A stretch of DNA of 49,713 nucleotides from Gryganskiella cystojenkinii (lineage: Eukaryota; Mortierellomycota; Mortierellomycetes; Mortierellales; Mortierellaceae): assembly GCA_015852425.1 (NCBI GenBank), contig JAAAIG010000169.1, positions 1 through 49,713 on the forward strand, given 5' to 3'. A program made the translations under genes and the position numbers. Under the pieces are notes generated by a model that did no database searches, was not told the DNA's origin, and saw nothing but the letters and a program-made list of their open reading frames with translations. Positions 1 to 10,330 of this stretch are shown piece after piece; within the stretch, counting starts at the first letter, position 1; every line of letters begins with the position of its first letter.

Positions 1-1031
1 TCGAGTGCCTCAGACAACGCTTGAGCTCCAATACCTCCGATCGAGTTCTCCCTCAGGTCCAAAGCGGTGAGAGCCTTGTTGGTCCTGAGTGCGTCAGACA
101 GCACCTGAGCTCCAATGAATCCGATCGAGTTGTTTCTCAGGTCCAAAGTAGTGAGTGTCGAGTTGGTCATGATTGCCTCCAATAGCGCCAGAGGTCCGGT
201 GTCTATGATCGAGTTGTACCCCAAGTTCAAAGAGCTCAGAGTCGAGTTGGTCTTGAGTACCTCAAACAGGGCCTGAGCTCCGTTGTCTTCGATCGAGTTG
301 GTTCTCAGGTTCAAAGCAGTGAGAGACGTGTTGATCTTGAGTGCTTCTGACAGCGCTTGAGCTCCAATGCCTCCGATCGAGTTGCTTCTCAGGTCCAAAG
401 CCGTAAGGGTCCTGTTGGTCTTGAGTGCCTCCGATAGCGCCTGAGCTCCGTTGTCTTCGATCGAGTTGTGCACCAAGATCAAAGAGCTCAGAGTCTTGTT
501 GGTCTCGAGTGCCTCAGATAGTGCCTGAGCTCCAGTGCCTCCGATCGAGTTGAATCCCAAGTTCAGAGACTTCAGAATTCTGTTGGTCTTGAGTGCCTCA
601 GACAACGCCTGAGCCCCATTAGGCCCAATCCTGTTGTCCCACAAGGACAAAGTGGTCAGAGTCTTGTTGGTCTTGAGTGCCTCAGACAGTGCCTGAGCTC
701 CGGTGCTTCCGATCCAGTTCTTCCTCAGGTTTAAAGTAATCAGGATTGGGTAGGTCATGACGCTAGAAACTATTTCTTCTGCTTCAGATATCGAGGATCG
801 CTTTGTATAAGAGTTTTGAATTGTCAGGTGTTGTATAAGATGCCTGTTTCGCGCAACTGATTCCACACTGAGACCATCTTCCTTCAAAACGACAGAGTGG
901 TAGAGAGTCTGCATAAACGAGGCGTTCCAATCCTGGCTCACACGCGCACAGGAAGCTAGGTCGCTGTCGTCAAGGCTCCTGGCAATTCTTGAGCGAATTT
1001 CAGGTAGATGAAGAGGATGTGACCCGAACAT
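1..1031 (-). CDS. F-box-like / leucine-rich repeat protein, N-terminal part, cut by window edge
   Basis: One open frame runs from an ATG at 1031 to the left edge, giving 343 codons with no stop seen. The first ~40 residues (MFGSHPLHLPEIRSRIARSL..., then DLASCARVSQDWN) have the leucine/proline and cysteine/tryptophan pattern of an F-box-like helical domain. From about residue 95 there are nine leucine-rich repeats of exactly 28 residues (84 bp), with phase marks at 3, 87, 171, 255, 339, 423, 507, 591 and 675. Each follows the pattern LxLxxNSIGxxGAQALSEALKTN, which is the ribonuclease-inhibitor/RanGAP type of LRR. F-box LRR proteins usually act as substrate receptors of SCF ubiquitin ligases, so that role is a family inference. 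The frame is uninterrupted across all repeats. The C-terminus and final repeat number lie outside the window. No intron is visible in the part seen. Confidence 0.85.
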   Translation of the reverse strand, partial: MFGSHPLHLPEIRSRIARSLDDSDLASCARVSQDWNASFMQTLYHSVVLKEDGLSVESVARNRHLIQHLTIQNSYTKRSSISEAEEIVSSVMTYPILITLNLRKNWIGSTGAQALSEALKTNKTLTTLSLWDNRIGPNGAQALSEALKTNRILKSLNLGFNSIGGTGAQALSEALETNKTLSSLILVHNSIEDNGAQALSEALKTNRTLTALDLRSNSIGGIGAQALSEALKINTSLTALNLRTNSIEDNGAQALFEVLKTNSTLSSLNLGYNSIIDTGPLALLEAIMTNSTLTTLDLRNNSIGFIGAQVLSDALRTNKALTALDLRENSIGGIGAQALSEAL

Positions 1032-1808
1032 CTTAATAATAAAGATGAAGAATGGCACAAGCACGATGAGAATTCGAGAAGGTGCAATGCAGCAGTGAAT
1101 GATAACTCAGAGGTAAGGAAGAAGGAACGAAATGACAAGGATGTTGGTGAAAAATTCTGCGCTCCATTTTCTTGGACGATGTCATGTGTTTCGCGCTTTG
1201 GACCACTTTTTGAAGGACCGAAACCTTAAATGAGGGCCATGGTCAATGAAAAAAGAGTGCGAGGGGGGATGTCGTTCTCTTTTTTTCTATGACTTTGAGT
1301 GACATGGAAAGTTGATATGGAATGCACAAAAAAGAGTAGCATAGAGTCAAATCAAAGTGGGAAAATAAACTCGCAAGGATCGTTTACTTTTGGCTCTAGC
1401 AAAAAAAAATGCCAGAGAATGCACAAAAAAGTGAAGAACCGACATCGATTGAGTGCACAATAGAGACGCGAGACCATCTCTCAGATTTCTTTCAGGACAA
1501 GAAAGACTAGAGCTCCGGTAGCTGCGAGGTTTCATGGCGGCAATGCTTATGTGTATATTCGAGATATTCAGGAACTCTTTTTATTTATGGTGATGTGAGT
1601 CTCGGCATCGGCTCCAAGTTTTCGTCCAGGAACTCTACCTTGACAGAATCCACAGCCAAAGACTTTCTGTCTACCTCTCGAGAGGTGTGAAATGATCAAT
1701 AAACAAAAATTTGAAAAAAAAAAAAAAAAAAAAAAAAACGTTGTTTCTCATGAGGGTGCCAATACTATGATTTCAGTGTATTAATACCAGAATCTGAATT
1801 GATATTAA
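1032..1808. other. Intergenic stretch with a genomic poly(A) tract
   Basis: This 777-bp gap separates the F-box/LRR start from the 3' end of the CEP104 gene. No recognisable gene was found. It contains an AATAAA at 1699-1704 followed about 10 bp later by an uninterrupted run of 25 A residues (1714-1738) on the plus strand. A short plus-strand open frame ends at the TGA at about 1688-1690, just before that signal, but its peptide is not recognisable. Confidence 0.5.
1714..1738 (+). repeat. A25 homopolymer preceded by AATAAA
   Basis: Twenty-five consecutive A residues lie ten bases after an AATAAA hexamer. This is the arrangement of a polyadenylated transcript end copied into DNA. I found no target-site duplication, so it may be a simple homopolymer. 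Confidence 0.6.
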
Positions 1809-4800
1809 TTATGGGTGAGCTGGTGGAGGGAACTTGAGTTCGGTGTGGACAATCGTCTCTTCAATGTATGCAGGCGGCGGTAGGGATATTACTTCCAAGT
1901 CGAGCTGGACACTATTTTGATGTGACAACATGACAAACAGGAAAAAGTTAGACTTCTTGCTTCGATCTGGTCGAAAAATAAAGCCTGGTCGCAAGAGTGG
2001 GCAATTGAACAAAAAAAACAATTGTACGAACCTGAATTAGTGGAAATGGATCGCACGTTGCCTAATTTAGGAATTCGACTTGAGCCACCTCCGCTGGCAC
2101 TGACATGTCCACTGATGCTGTTGCTTCCGGCACGACCAACTTGATGACTTGATGCAGAGAGAGATATCGATGATGATGACGATGGACCATGCGGCGGCAG
2201 CAGAGTCTCTGTATCCAAGGGGTGGATCGAATCCTGATGATGAGGTACATATCTTTGAGGATATGTCGTAAGATCCTCATGGTCGTAGTGCTGAGGCGGG
2301 GACGAGTACAGGTTTCCAGAGCTGATTGATGATGATGGTGCCGATCTCGTATTGTATCCATATTCCGGAATATGTAAAGAGTTTGATCCCGAAGGTGAAA
2401 TGGGCGAGCTACTGGTCATGGCGAATGAAGACACGTGTGATCTGCTTACAGACGCGGAGCGAGTCGTCGTAGTCCTTGGAGGCGTCACGGTTAGATGTGC
2501 GTTACTGCCGCTGCGAAGGGTATTGGACCTCGAGACTTTTGTTGATACCTCAGATCGAGTCGTGGCATTGGTGGCGGGGGGACGACGCGTGCTAGGTAGA
2601 CTCTTTTTGTTTTTTGGGCATCCCGTACCCTCCATTAGGTGACATTTCCATGCCTCCTCGTCGCTGGGTGACATGATTATTTGGCAGAGAGGGCATCGGA
2701 CTGTGGACTCTGGGACCTCTAAATGACAACATTTCGAAAGATAAACAGAAAAACGATTTGTGTAAGTTTTAAATGTTCACGGAAATGGTATGATCTGATA
2801 TGCAAAGGTGGCGGATGTCTACCTTTGCAGCCGTTGGCAACGTGAGGAAGAAATTGATCCGCAGGCATGATCTCTCGACAGGTTTCACACTGCTTTACAA
2901 ATTTTCGTCTCGTACACTCGTGCAGTATATGTTCCGTCAGTGTTGGAACCTCGATGATCTAGGCGAATATATACAAAGAAGAATGTGGATTAATCCCAGT
3001 TACAAACAGTTTTCGTCAACACCTCCACCGAATCAGCAGATAATACACTTACAATCTTGCAGTATTGGCAATTTGCGAGCATAGCGCACTCGCTCCAGTA
3101 ATGAGCCACAAGTCCCTCATCCGTGAAGGCACTATTCTTTTCGTCACAAAACACACAGAATCTCTCTTTCGAGGACACCGAAGAAGAGGCAGAGGTGTTT
3201 CGAGAGGGTGAACTGGCAGAAGCCTGGCTAGAGCTTGTTTCCACGGGTGAAATATCCGTCTTCCGCGGTGTCTTTGTACTTGCTGATTTCGTCCGAGATG
3301 GAAGAGGTCGTGCAATAGCCCTGGATCCTGCAGTCGGTAAAGGCGATGTTAAAGACTTTGTGGTTTCTGATGATGCTGTTGATTCGTTCGCCTCATCGGG
3401 AGAAACTGCGCTCTGCTTCTTGACGGCCATGGACTTGGGCACACCCGTGTACAGGGCTTGAGCTGCTCTGATGGAAGACCGAAGCGGCTGCTTCAATCGC
3501 GCTTGATGGGCAACAGCTGCTTCGGAGCGTTGTCTCGGACTCTGGCGAGTGGACTTTAGAGATGTCGACAATACAGCAGGCGAATCCGGTTGTTCGACCA
3601 GCAGACGCTTGAGTGAGTCCATATGCAAGTCAACGAACGGAGCTCCCGAACCGGCGCCGCGACCACCTTTGCTAGATCGAGATGTATCAGCGGAACCTGA
3701 TCGTCCATCGTTGGACCTCAAGGTGGTATTCAAAATTTGTTCTGAAGGCGGTGTCGGTGTCCTGACATTGGCCACGGTAGGTCTTTTGCGCTCCAGTTCC
3801 TTTTGAATACTCTCGATGATCAAGGGCTTGACTCCTGGTAAGAATTGCTCCACTCGGGTTTTGGACAAGAACTTGCACACGTCAATGATAAGCTTGCGAG
3901 CAGTAACACGGACTTCAGCGTTGGTATGGTTGATATATGGAATGGCAAACTCAGTGATATTCTGAAAGAAACAAAACCACGGTATTAAAGTTAGTGAAAA
4001 AAACTCTTGACCCTAAACAGAGTCCACATCGTCGTGTTTGTATGTCAATACCTCAAAATCCAGACCGCCCAAGGTTCCTGTGCCTGCAGTCCCATCATAG
4101 ACTCCGAATTCATTGGCCAGTCGAGCCACAATCTCAACCCTGGCTTGCGCTTGTCGATAAAGCACTGTACTCCTTGCCGGCTTGAAGACCAAAGGCAAGA
4201 TCGAGTACGGGTGGGTCCTGAAACAGTTGCAAAGCATCACGATCCTGTCAAGCGTTCCCTGGCGGACGCGGGTATTGAGATCCGAGGCTCGGATGAGCAA
4301 CAAGGAAAATATGGACTCCAAAGAGCGGAACGTCACTGGAGTTGGGATTTCATTTTGTAGGCAAAACTCTACAAAAAGTCGAACGAGATTATATTAGTCA
4401 CAACATTTTGTTATGTGTTGATCAAGGCTATCTTCTTTTGGGTCAGAAAATCAAGCTCGCTGCAAAAGCAACACTTACTGACGACCTGGTCCAGCAGTGT
4501 CATGGCCATGGAGACAATCTTCTCTCGTGTATCCGTGAGGGCGGCGTTCAGGATCTGGAACGCGGCGCTTGAGAGTAGGACCTAGAGTAAAACATTTTTT
4601 TTACAAAGGCGGGAGCAAAACGAGTCGAACCGTCAAAAATATGAAAAAAGTCATCTCAACCACCGCACTATTATAGCTTCTAAAACGATTGACGCCAACC
4701 ACATTTGCCTTGTAGTATTACCTTATCGCATGCCTGGTCCAGATCGTCTTGATAGTTCTCATTCTCCATAAACTCTCGAACATATTCGAGGGCGTAAAGT

Positions 4801-7104
4801 CGATCCTGAAGGTCACGGCTCACGATCGAAGATATGATCCTGGTCGAGAAAATCTCCAGCGCTATCTTAAAGGTCTTGCGATCTTGCTCGGAGAGCTCAT
4901 CCTCGTTGCCGCCCTTGCTGAAACTATCTAGACCGATTCGCGACATGCTCACGTCCGCGGAGGATCGACGCTCGCCAATGGTCGCATTCGACAAGATTGG
5001 TGTCGTCCTAAAGCCCGATCCTATGCCGCTGGTGTTGCTGTGATGAAAATTGGGTGATCCATGGGGCTGCCTGACCATACCAGATGACTGAGATCTCGAG
5101 AACGGCAACGGAATCTTTCCAGAGTAATCTTCCCTTTTTGGCCTTTCTGGATCAGAGCTGTTTTCGCTCGTTGTTGAGGGTGGTCGGTTATAAGAGGGTG
5201 TTGGGGGCAAGCTCTTGCGACTAGAGGAAAACCGCCGGCGTGAGCTATCGATGCTGCTGTTACTCGTGGTGTTATGTAAGGCTGAAGAGGAGACGTTGGA
5301 AAGGTTGCCGACAGAGGTGGCCTTGGCCACCAGGAATGATGAAGATCGAAGACTGTGGTTTGGCGATGCCGCAGCGTCCTCGGTGTTGTAGTCGGGTGGC
5401 GGTGGGGGTGTCATTGTGATGACTGTGAGGTCTTCTTCCTGCAAGACATAGAACCCGTTCAGGGCGAGATGCGCGTTCATCTTGGCTTTAATATCATTGA
5501 CCTGAGCTTTCAGCTCCTGAGCCAAATCGAAATCCTCAGTCTCTGCGGCCTTGCGTTTCTCGACATCCAATGCCTGAATTTCGTCCGCCCACTTGATGAC
5601 TTGTTCATATCCAGTTTTGTACAATTTTGCCAAACGGAAGTCTTCGACCTTGACAGCATCCAGCTTTGCCTTGATAAAACCTGACACCAGCCGTTGAACT
5701 TCTTGATCCAGGTATGAATCCGGTTGAACCGACTTGATGTCGGCGATCGAAAGAGACTGAACAGCCTCGGTGATGGAGGGTATATCGGAAATGGACGTTT
5801 CCTGAACTGGGTCTGGGACAAAGGATTGGATGGCGGAGGCCGCTTCTGTGAATCCTTGTCCTGGACCGTTAATGATTTCACATTCGTCGAAATCCAGCTT
5901 TTCCGAGTCGCCGACGAGTTCATCCTCGAGTGGTTCGCCAAGTACATTCAAGGCCAAGATTGCGACCTATAGGACATTCCAAAAATAGTTAATTTCCAGT
6001 TCACTAGATCGATCTGTTCATTTGAGTGCTGTTCTACCATACCTGATGGTATATGTTTAACGGATTGACATGACATTGGCGGATGACGACTCGAAGGTAC
6101 TCGCCCTTGACATCGAAATTGATTGAGCGCAACTCTCGTCCTGAATAATTTGATCCGGCATTACTATCGAACGAGATCGAGCCGAGTTTCTGGAACTGCA
6201 AGACTGGGAGTTCCTTTTTGGGGATATTGTAGCCGATCAAGTCGATACTGTCGTCATCATTGTTCTGTTGTTCGTAATTGTCGTTTCCTGCCTCATTGCT
6301 GGGGTCATCATTTCCGTTTTGGCCTTCGTTATTCTGAAAAAAATCTCCTCCACTGGTCTCGATTTCGTTAGCATCCGACATGATTGCGCCCTTGCGGGAA
6401 CCCATCCAAAAGTCGAGCTTGCTGGCAATCTTGTATTGATGCGAGAGGATCTGGATCTTTCGAATTCTCGAGTAACCGCTTGAGAACCGAAGGACCAGGT
6501 CTTGCGGATATTGACAAAACCTAAAAGAGGTTACATTAAAGAAAAAAGGGTCAATTGGGGGGAAGAGAAATATGGGCACGCGCCTCCCTTTGTCTGGAAC
6601 CATCATTAACGGTTCAAGGAGCAAAATGCAAAGAGAGACTTTTTTGGCGTTGTTTCATCTTGTTGATTCCTTTTCTCTCTCTCTCTCTCTGTCTCTCTCT
6701 CCCTTCCGCAGGGAGCTATCTGCTCTCGCTTTCTAATTCGTAATTTGCCGTCTGTTTTTTTTCGTTTACCTTGGAGTGTGCCATCCTTTTCCGACAGATT
6801 TCTGCATCAAACCGACGAGTTCCTCGGGCGGATAACCTGCATCCCATCCAGAGGCCATCTGGATCTCGTAATGTAGTCGTTGAGGAGCAAGGACCATGAG
6901 ATACTCCTGTAACGCCTGGATGTTTCTCTGCAAAGGCACACCTTGCTGCAGCTCTTCCGCATCTCTGTCCCTCAGTGTGACAAGGACTTGATCGTTGCCT
7001 CCATCATCGGTCGGTCTCTGATGCTGTGATCCGAGTGAACCTGACGAAAAAGGTACACTTCTATGGAGATCGCGGCCCAAAAAAAAACCAATGTGAGGAA
7101 GCAT
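1809..7104 (-). CDS. CEP104: CEP104-family microtubule plus-end / ciliary tip protein (nine exons)
   Basis: Proposed exons (minus): 7104-6770, 6520-6043, 5966-4722, 4581-4479, 4368-4052, 3961-3053, 2958-2823, 2718-2028, 1911-1809. They sum to 4317 nt (1438 aa). The order is that of CEP104. An N-terminal jelly-roll (about residues 78-275) contains GWHTPRFCQYPQDLVL, KIQILSHQYKIASKLDFW and the exon junction IYHQVAILALNVLG, and is interrupted by an N/D/E-rich insert. Two UVR-like motifs follow (EDFRLAKLYK, EDFDLAQELK, about 375-435). Next come TOG-type helical repeats (about 630-890), then a C-terminal zinc-finger array (CVFC...HYWSEC, CQYC, CETC, CPLC...GCP, about 1091-1200) and a Ser/Thr-rich tail with an SRIP motif. 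CEP104 binds tubulin and EB1 and acts at ciliary tips and centrioles. The start is uncertain: Met70 (6897) sits just before the domain and is a good alternative. The last exon rests on a weak GTACAA donor; reading through would stop at 1889. Confidence 0.88.
6675..6708. repeat. (TC)n microsatellite in CEP104 intron 1
   Basis: A run of TC dinucleotides with one G interruption lies inside the first CEP104 intron. On the transcribed strand it reads as GA repeats. Confidence 0.8.
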
Positions 7105-8434
7105 GAGTGAGTCAGTCTGCTGGCTTGCTGGTCTGTTTGTTTGTCAGTGTTGTTTCATTTGGCAATATTTATGTGGCCGATAAAAGCAAAAAAAAAAAAA
7201 AAAAAGGGCAATAAACCACGCGCGCTGTCGCTGTGTGACACGAGTGTCTCGTTCGTGTATGGTTTTTTGTTATCGGAGAGGACATGGCGAAAGAAAGATC
7301 CGCGCAATTGAATTGCGATTTCATGATGCCCTTACGCTTTGGATCGACCGATGAGGGAGCGACGGCGAGTCCGCAAGCGAAGATTGGGAGCGATCTTCTT
7401 GCTTGCTTGCAGATGAGCAAGATCAGCCTTGGAGGGAAGCGGCATCCTTTAGTTTTTAATTCGCTATTCCTGGTCCCGCACAGTAAAATGTCAACAGTGG
7501 AGAGGAAGAGGGAAGGAGCAGGAAGAGAGAGTCAAAATGGACTTGTAGACAAAGGGGGCCGTTTTCTGTTTCTGTCGACGCTTTCTCTCTTTTTTTTTTT
7601 GTTCTCTCTTTTTAGTTGCTGACCAAAGAGAGAGAAGAAAGGAGAGGGAGAGAGTGAGCAAAGGGAATGAGAGGGGGTTCCGCCGGAGCTCCTGTAGGGG
7701 CGAGTAATGGACTCGAGAGACAGAGAGAACAGGAAAGCGACGGAAGAGGAGGAATCGATGAGCAGGCAAAGAACAAGTAGAAGAGGGAGGGTGGATGAGA
7801 ATGAAGAGGACGTAGCATAAAAGACAGGGACAAGGTGCAAAACAGACAACCACAATCCACTCCCTCGACCAAAAAAAAAAAAAAAAAAAAACGAGAAACA
7901 CAATAACACGCGTGGCGGGCTCGCATTCCCCTTTTTCTCTATCTTCTGCTGTTTTTTCATTTTCTATTTCTCACCGTCTCTTCTTCACTACTTTTCTCGT
8001 TTCCATCATAGACAATTGGAAACAGTCAAGGGAGAAAGGAGGAATAACAAGAGGCGTACCTGTCTTGTTGTTCTACAAAAAGAACAAAGAGATACCACAG
8101 ATCTGTCTCTTTGTGAATGCCAACGTCAATATCGTCCATGCGACTGTGGTGCTCGTCGCTCTTGTCAAATATAGAGATATGGTTGAGGTTCCGTCGAACT
8201 GCTCCTTGCTCTCACTCACTCACCCACTCACTTACTCACACATATACCCAGGCTTGGTCAACAACCCCTACATATTTCATACATCTTTCTCGCGCCATTC
8301 GCCACTGGTCAGAATCAAGTCCTGGGACAGTATCCAAAACAAATCCATCTCGCCACCTAGGCAGAAGAACCATTACTGCTTGATAATGTACAATTGTTTA
8401 TTTTACAACAGGGTGCTTTGTCGCTCCACTTTGA
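7105..8434. other. Intergenic region upstream of CEP104, simple-sequence rich
   Basis: This 1.3-kb gap lies between the CEP104 5' end and the stop of the Fta4-like gene. It holds A/T homopolymers (about 7190-7205 and 7870-7890), long GA-rich stretches on the plus strand (7500-7800) and CTCACT-type repeats near 8210-8240. Open frames here are low-complexity (S/L/F or K/R-rich) and are read as promoter or UTR composition, not genes. Confidence 0.5.
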
Positions 8435-9690
8435 CTACTTTGCAAAGAACTCTCGCAGGGCGTCCAAGGGGTCTGCCGTCTCGAGTCTCTGACGTTTGAC
8501 CGAGTCGTTGTCTAAACACAAAGAAAAAGGGTCAATAAGTCTCGTCCCCCTTCAGTTATTTTTTCCTTCTTCAAGAAAGAATGATGTAGCTGGTTTCGCT
8601 TACTTTGTCCTGCTTGTTGAGATTGATAAGCTCTCTTGGCCGAGATCGCATCCCGTCTCGAATCAAGGATCCCGAGTACCCTTGGCACTAGAGCCAATAA
8701 ATTAGAGAGAGTTTTAGAAACAACTGGCTACTCATTACACTCTCTCAGTCCCTCGCCTCCATTAAAAATTCCTGGTAAATAGCCCGTCTCTTTCTCTCTA
8801 TCTCTCTCTCAAAAAAGACTCTTACATAAAACCTGCATGCGTTTAAGCTCCTGAGCCACCTGTGAGTCTGGTGAAATGATGTTTGTTTCCACGTCGCCAG
8901 TGTTCAATCGAGCGATCTCGCTTTGCAATGTCTACAAAAAAAACGATATGCAAAAAAAGAAAACAGGTCGTCGATTAGTGTTCCTGGAGGGTTAAAAAGA
9001 ACAGTTGTCTGTTGTTAGGTATGAGAGGACAGTACCTTGTAGTACGCATGCTTCTCTCGCAAGGTCTGGTATTTGGATTGGAGAGATACGATCCTTGACC
9101 GAAGAGTGGCATACTTTTGAAGTCGAGTTGAAGTTATTGCGGAGGGATTCGAGTCGTCCTGAACGATCACTGCATCACCATCCTGTGGTTGTTGCTGTTG
9201 TTGTTGCCATGTCTCTGGGAACATGTCTATCCAGTCGGAAGTCAGGATCTCGGGGACGGTCTTTGTCCTGATGATGATTCCACCTTGACGAGCCTTCTTT
9301 CGAAGTTCGTACTGATATGCCTCGAGTTGGTCCAAAAGTTGTCGGATGGATTGGTGGTTGAATGACAGACGTAGCGACTTGCTACTGGTTGCATGGACTA
9401 AAGAAAACGTCGACAGAAAATAAAGGATTTTCGTGGTTAGACTTTTTCCCGAACGTGTGAACCGGTAGAGGGAGAAGAGGTATGAGAACCATACGTTTGG
9501 TCAGGGCTGCGGCGATAACAGTTTCTGGAATCGGACTCTGAGCTTCCCCTCCGTCTGCTGTGAGTCTGGGTCGGTGGTGTCTCCAGTCCACGGCTGGCTT
9601 GATGGGAGCCTGAAGAAGTCTGACCTGGGCCTGGAGGAATGCCTTCTTGTCGTGGTAGTATCGAGCCTGGCCACTTGGTTGTGATGCCAT
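8435..9690 (-). CDS. FTA4: Fta4/CENP-U-like inner kinetochore (Sim4/CCAN) subunit (five exons)
   Basis: Exons (minus): 9690-9495, 9397-9036, 8931-8826, 8687-8604, 8511-8435. They total 825 nt (274 aa), close to the family length. The N-terminus has KAFLQAQVRLLQAPIKPAVD followed by the short PETVI block. The middle has NHQSIRQLLDQLEAYQYELR, a poly-Q insert and the coiled-coil YATLRSRIVSLQSKYQTLRE. The C-terminus has SPDSQVAQELKRMQVLLPRV. These blocks fit the fungal Fta4 domain (S. pombe Sim4 complex, related to CENP-50/CENP-U), a constitutive centromere-associated network subunit that stabilises kinetochores on CENP-A chromatin. The identification is by recalled family pattern only. The same frame is open upstream to 9819, but MASQPSGQ at 9690 is the better start. 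The gene is head to head with PCF11, 556 bp away. Confidence 0.72.
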
Positions 9691-10246
9691 GTTGGAGTGT
9701 CTGTGTGTCTCTTGGAAAGTTTGAATGTTTCCTTGTTCTTGGCAGATGTCGATGGTGATGGTGACGCGCTTCTCTTTCGCTCTGTTTGATGAGGCAAGAA
9801 AAAGCGACCAGACAGACATTCGTGGCCCTGTTTCAAAATTCGGTGGCTTTGCAGTTGAGGGGCGGACAACGGTGTGTGCTATTTAATGGGATTCTTTTTT
9901 TTCCTTCTTCATTCCAACAATACAATTCCTCTTCATCCTTTTTTTTTCATCGACATTAATCCTCATCGCCACCAACTCTATATTTTCTTTTTGTCGACTT
10001 TGTCTGCGCAGGAGCTTCGGTTGTCAATCCACAGAACTCTGGAGATTGCCCATCTCTCTGTCTATCTGAATAAAACCATTTCAATCCGTATGTTACTCTT
10101 CTCTGCTGGACGACCATGAAAAACAATGTGTGTCACCGCAAGTCAGCCTCTCTCTCTGTCTTTTCTTTTGTTAGACTGACCACCTCTTGTCCTTCCCCGC
10201 TCTCTCCCTCTCTTTCATAGGATATCTCCCTCATTCATACCTCAAG
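9691..10246. promoter_or_regulatory. Shared divergent promoter of the Fta4-like gene and PCF11, with a probable PCF11 5'UTR intron
   Basis: The two start codons face apart across 556 bp, so this spacer must hold both promoters. A GTATGT donor at 10088 and a TCTTTCATAG acceptor ending at 10220 suggest a 133-nt 5'UTR intron of PCF11. T-rich and CT-rich tracts occur around 9890-10000 and 10150-10215. Confidence 0.55.
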
Positions 10247-10295
10247 ATGTACCAACAGTACCAGCAGCAGCACCCCTACCCTGGAGGAGGCGGGC

Positions 10296-10330
<35 letters not shown>

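Noticed and set aside
1..740. Regular repeats that could suggest a CRISPR array or satellite
   Set aside because: The 84-bp period is in frame, has no unique spacers, and encodes 28-residue leucine-rich repeats in one open frame.
7491..7960. Overlapping 100-140 codon minus-strand frames rich in S, F, L and R
   Set aside because: These arise from GA/CT-rich simple sequence upstream of CEP104. All frames are open because of composition, and no motif is seen.
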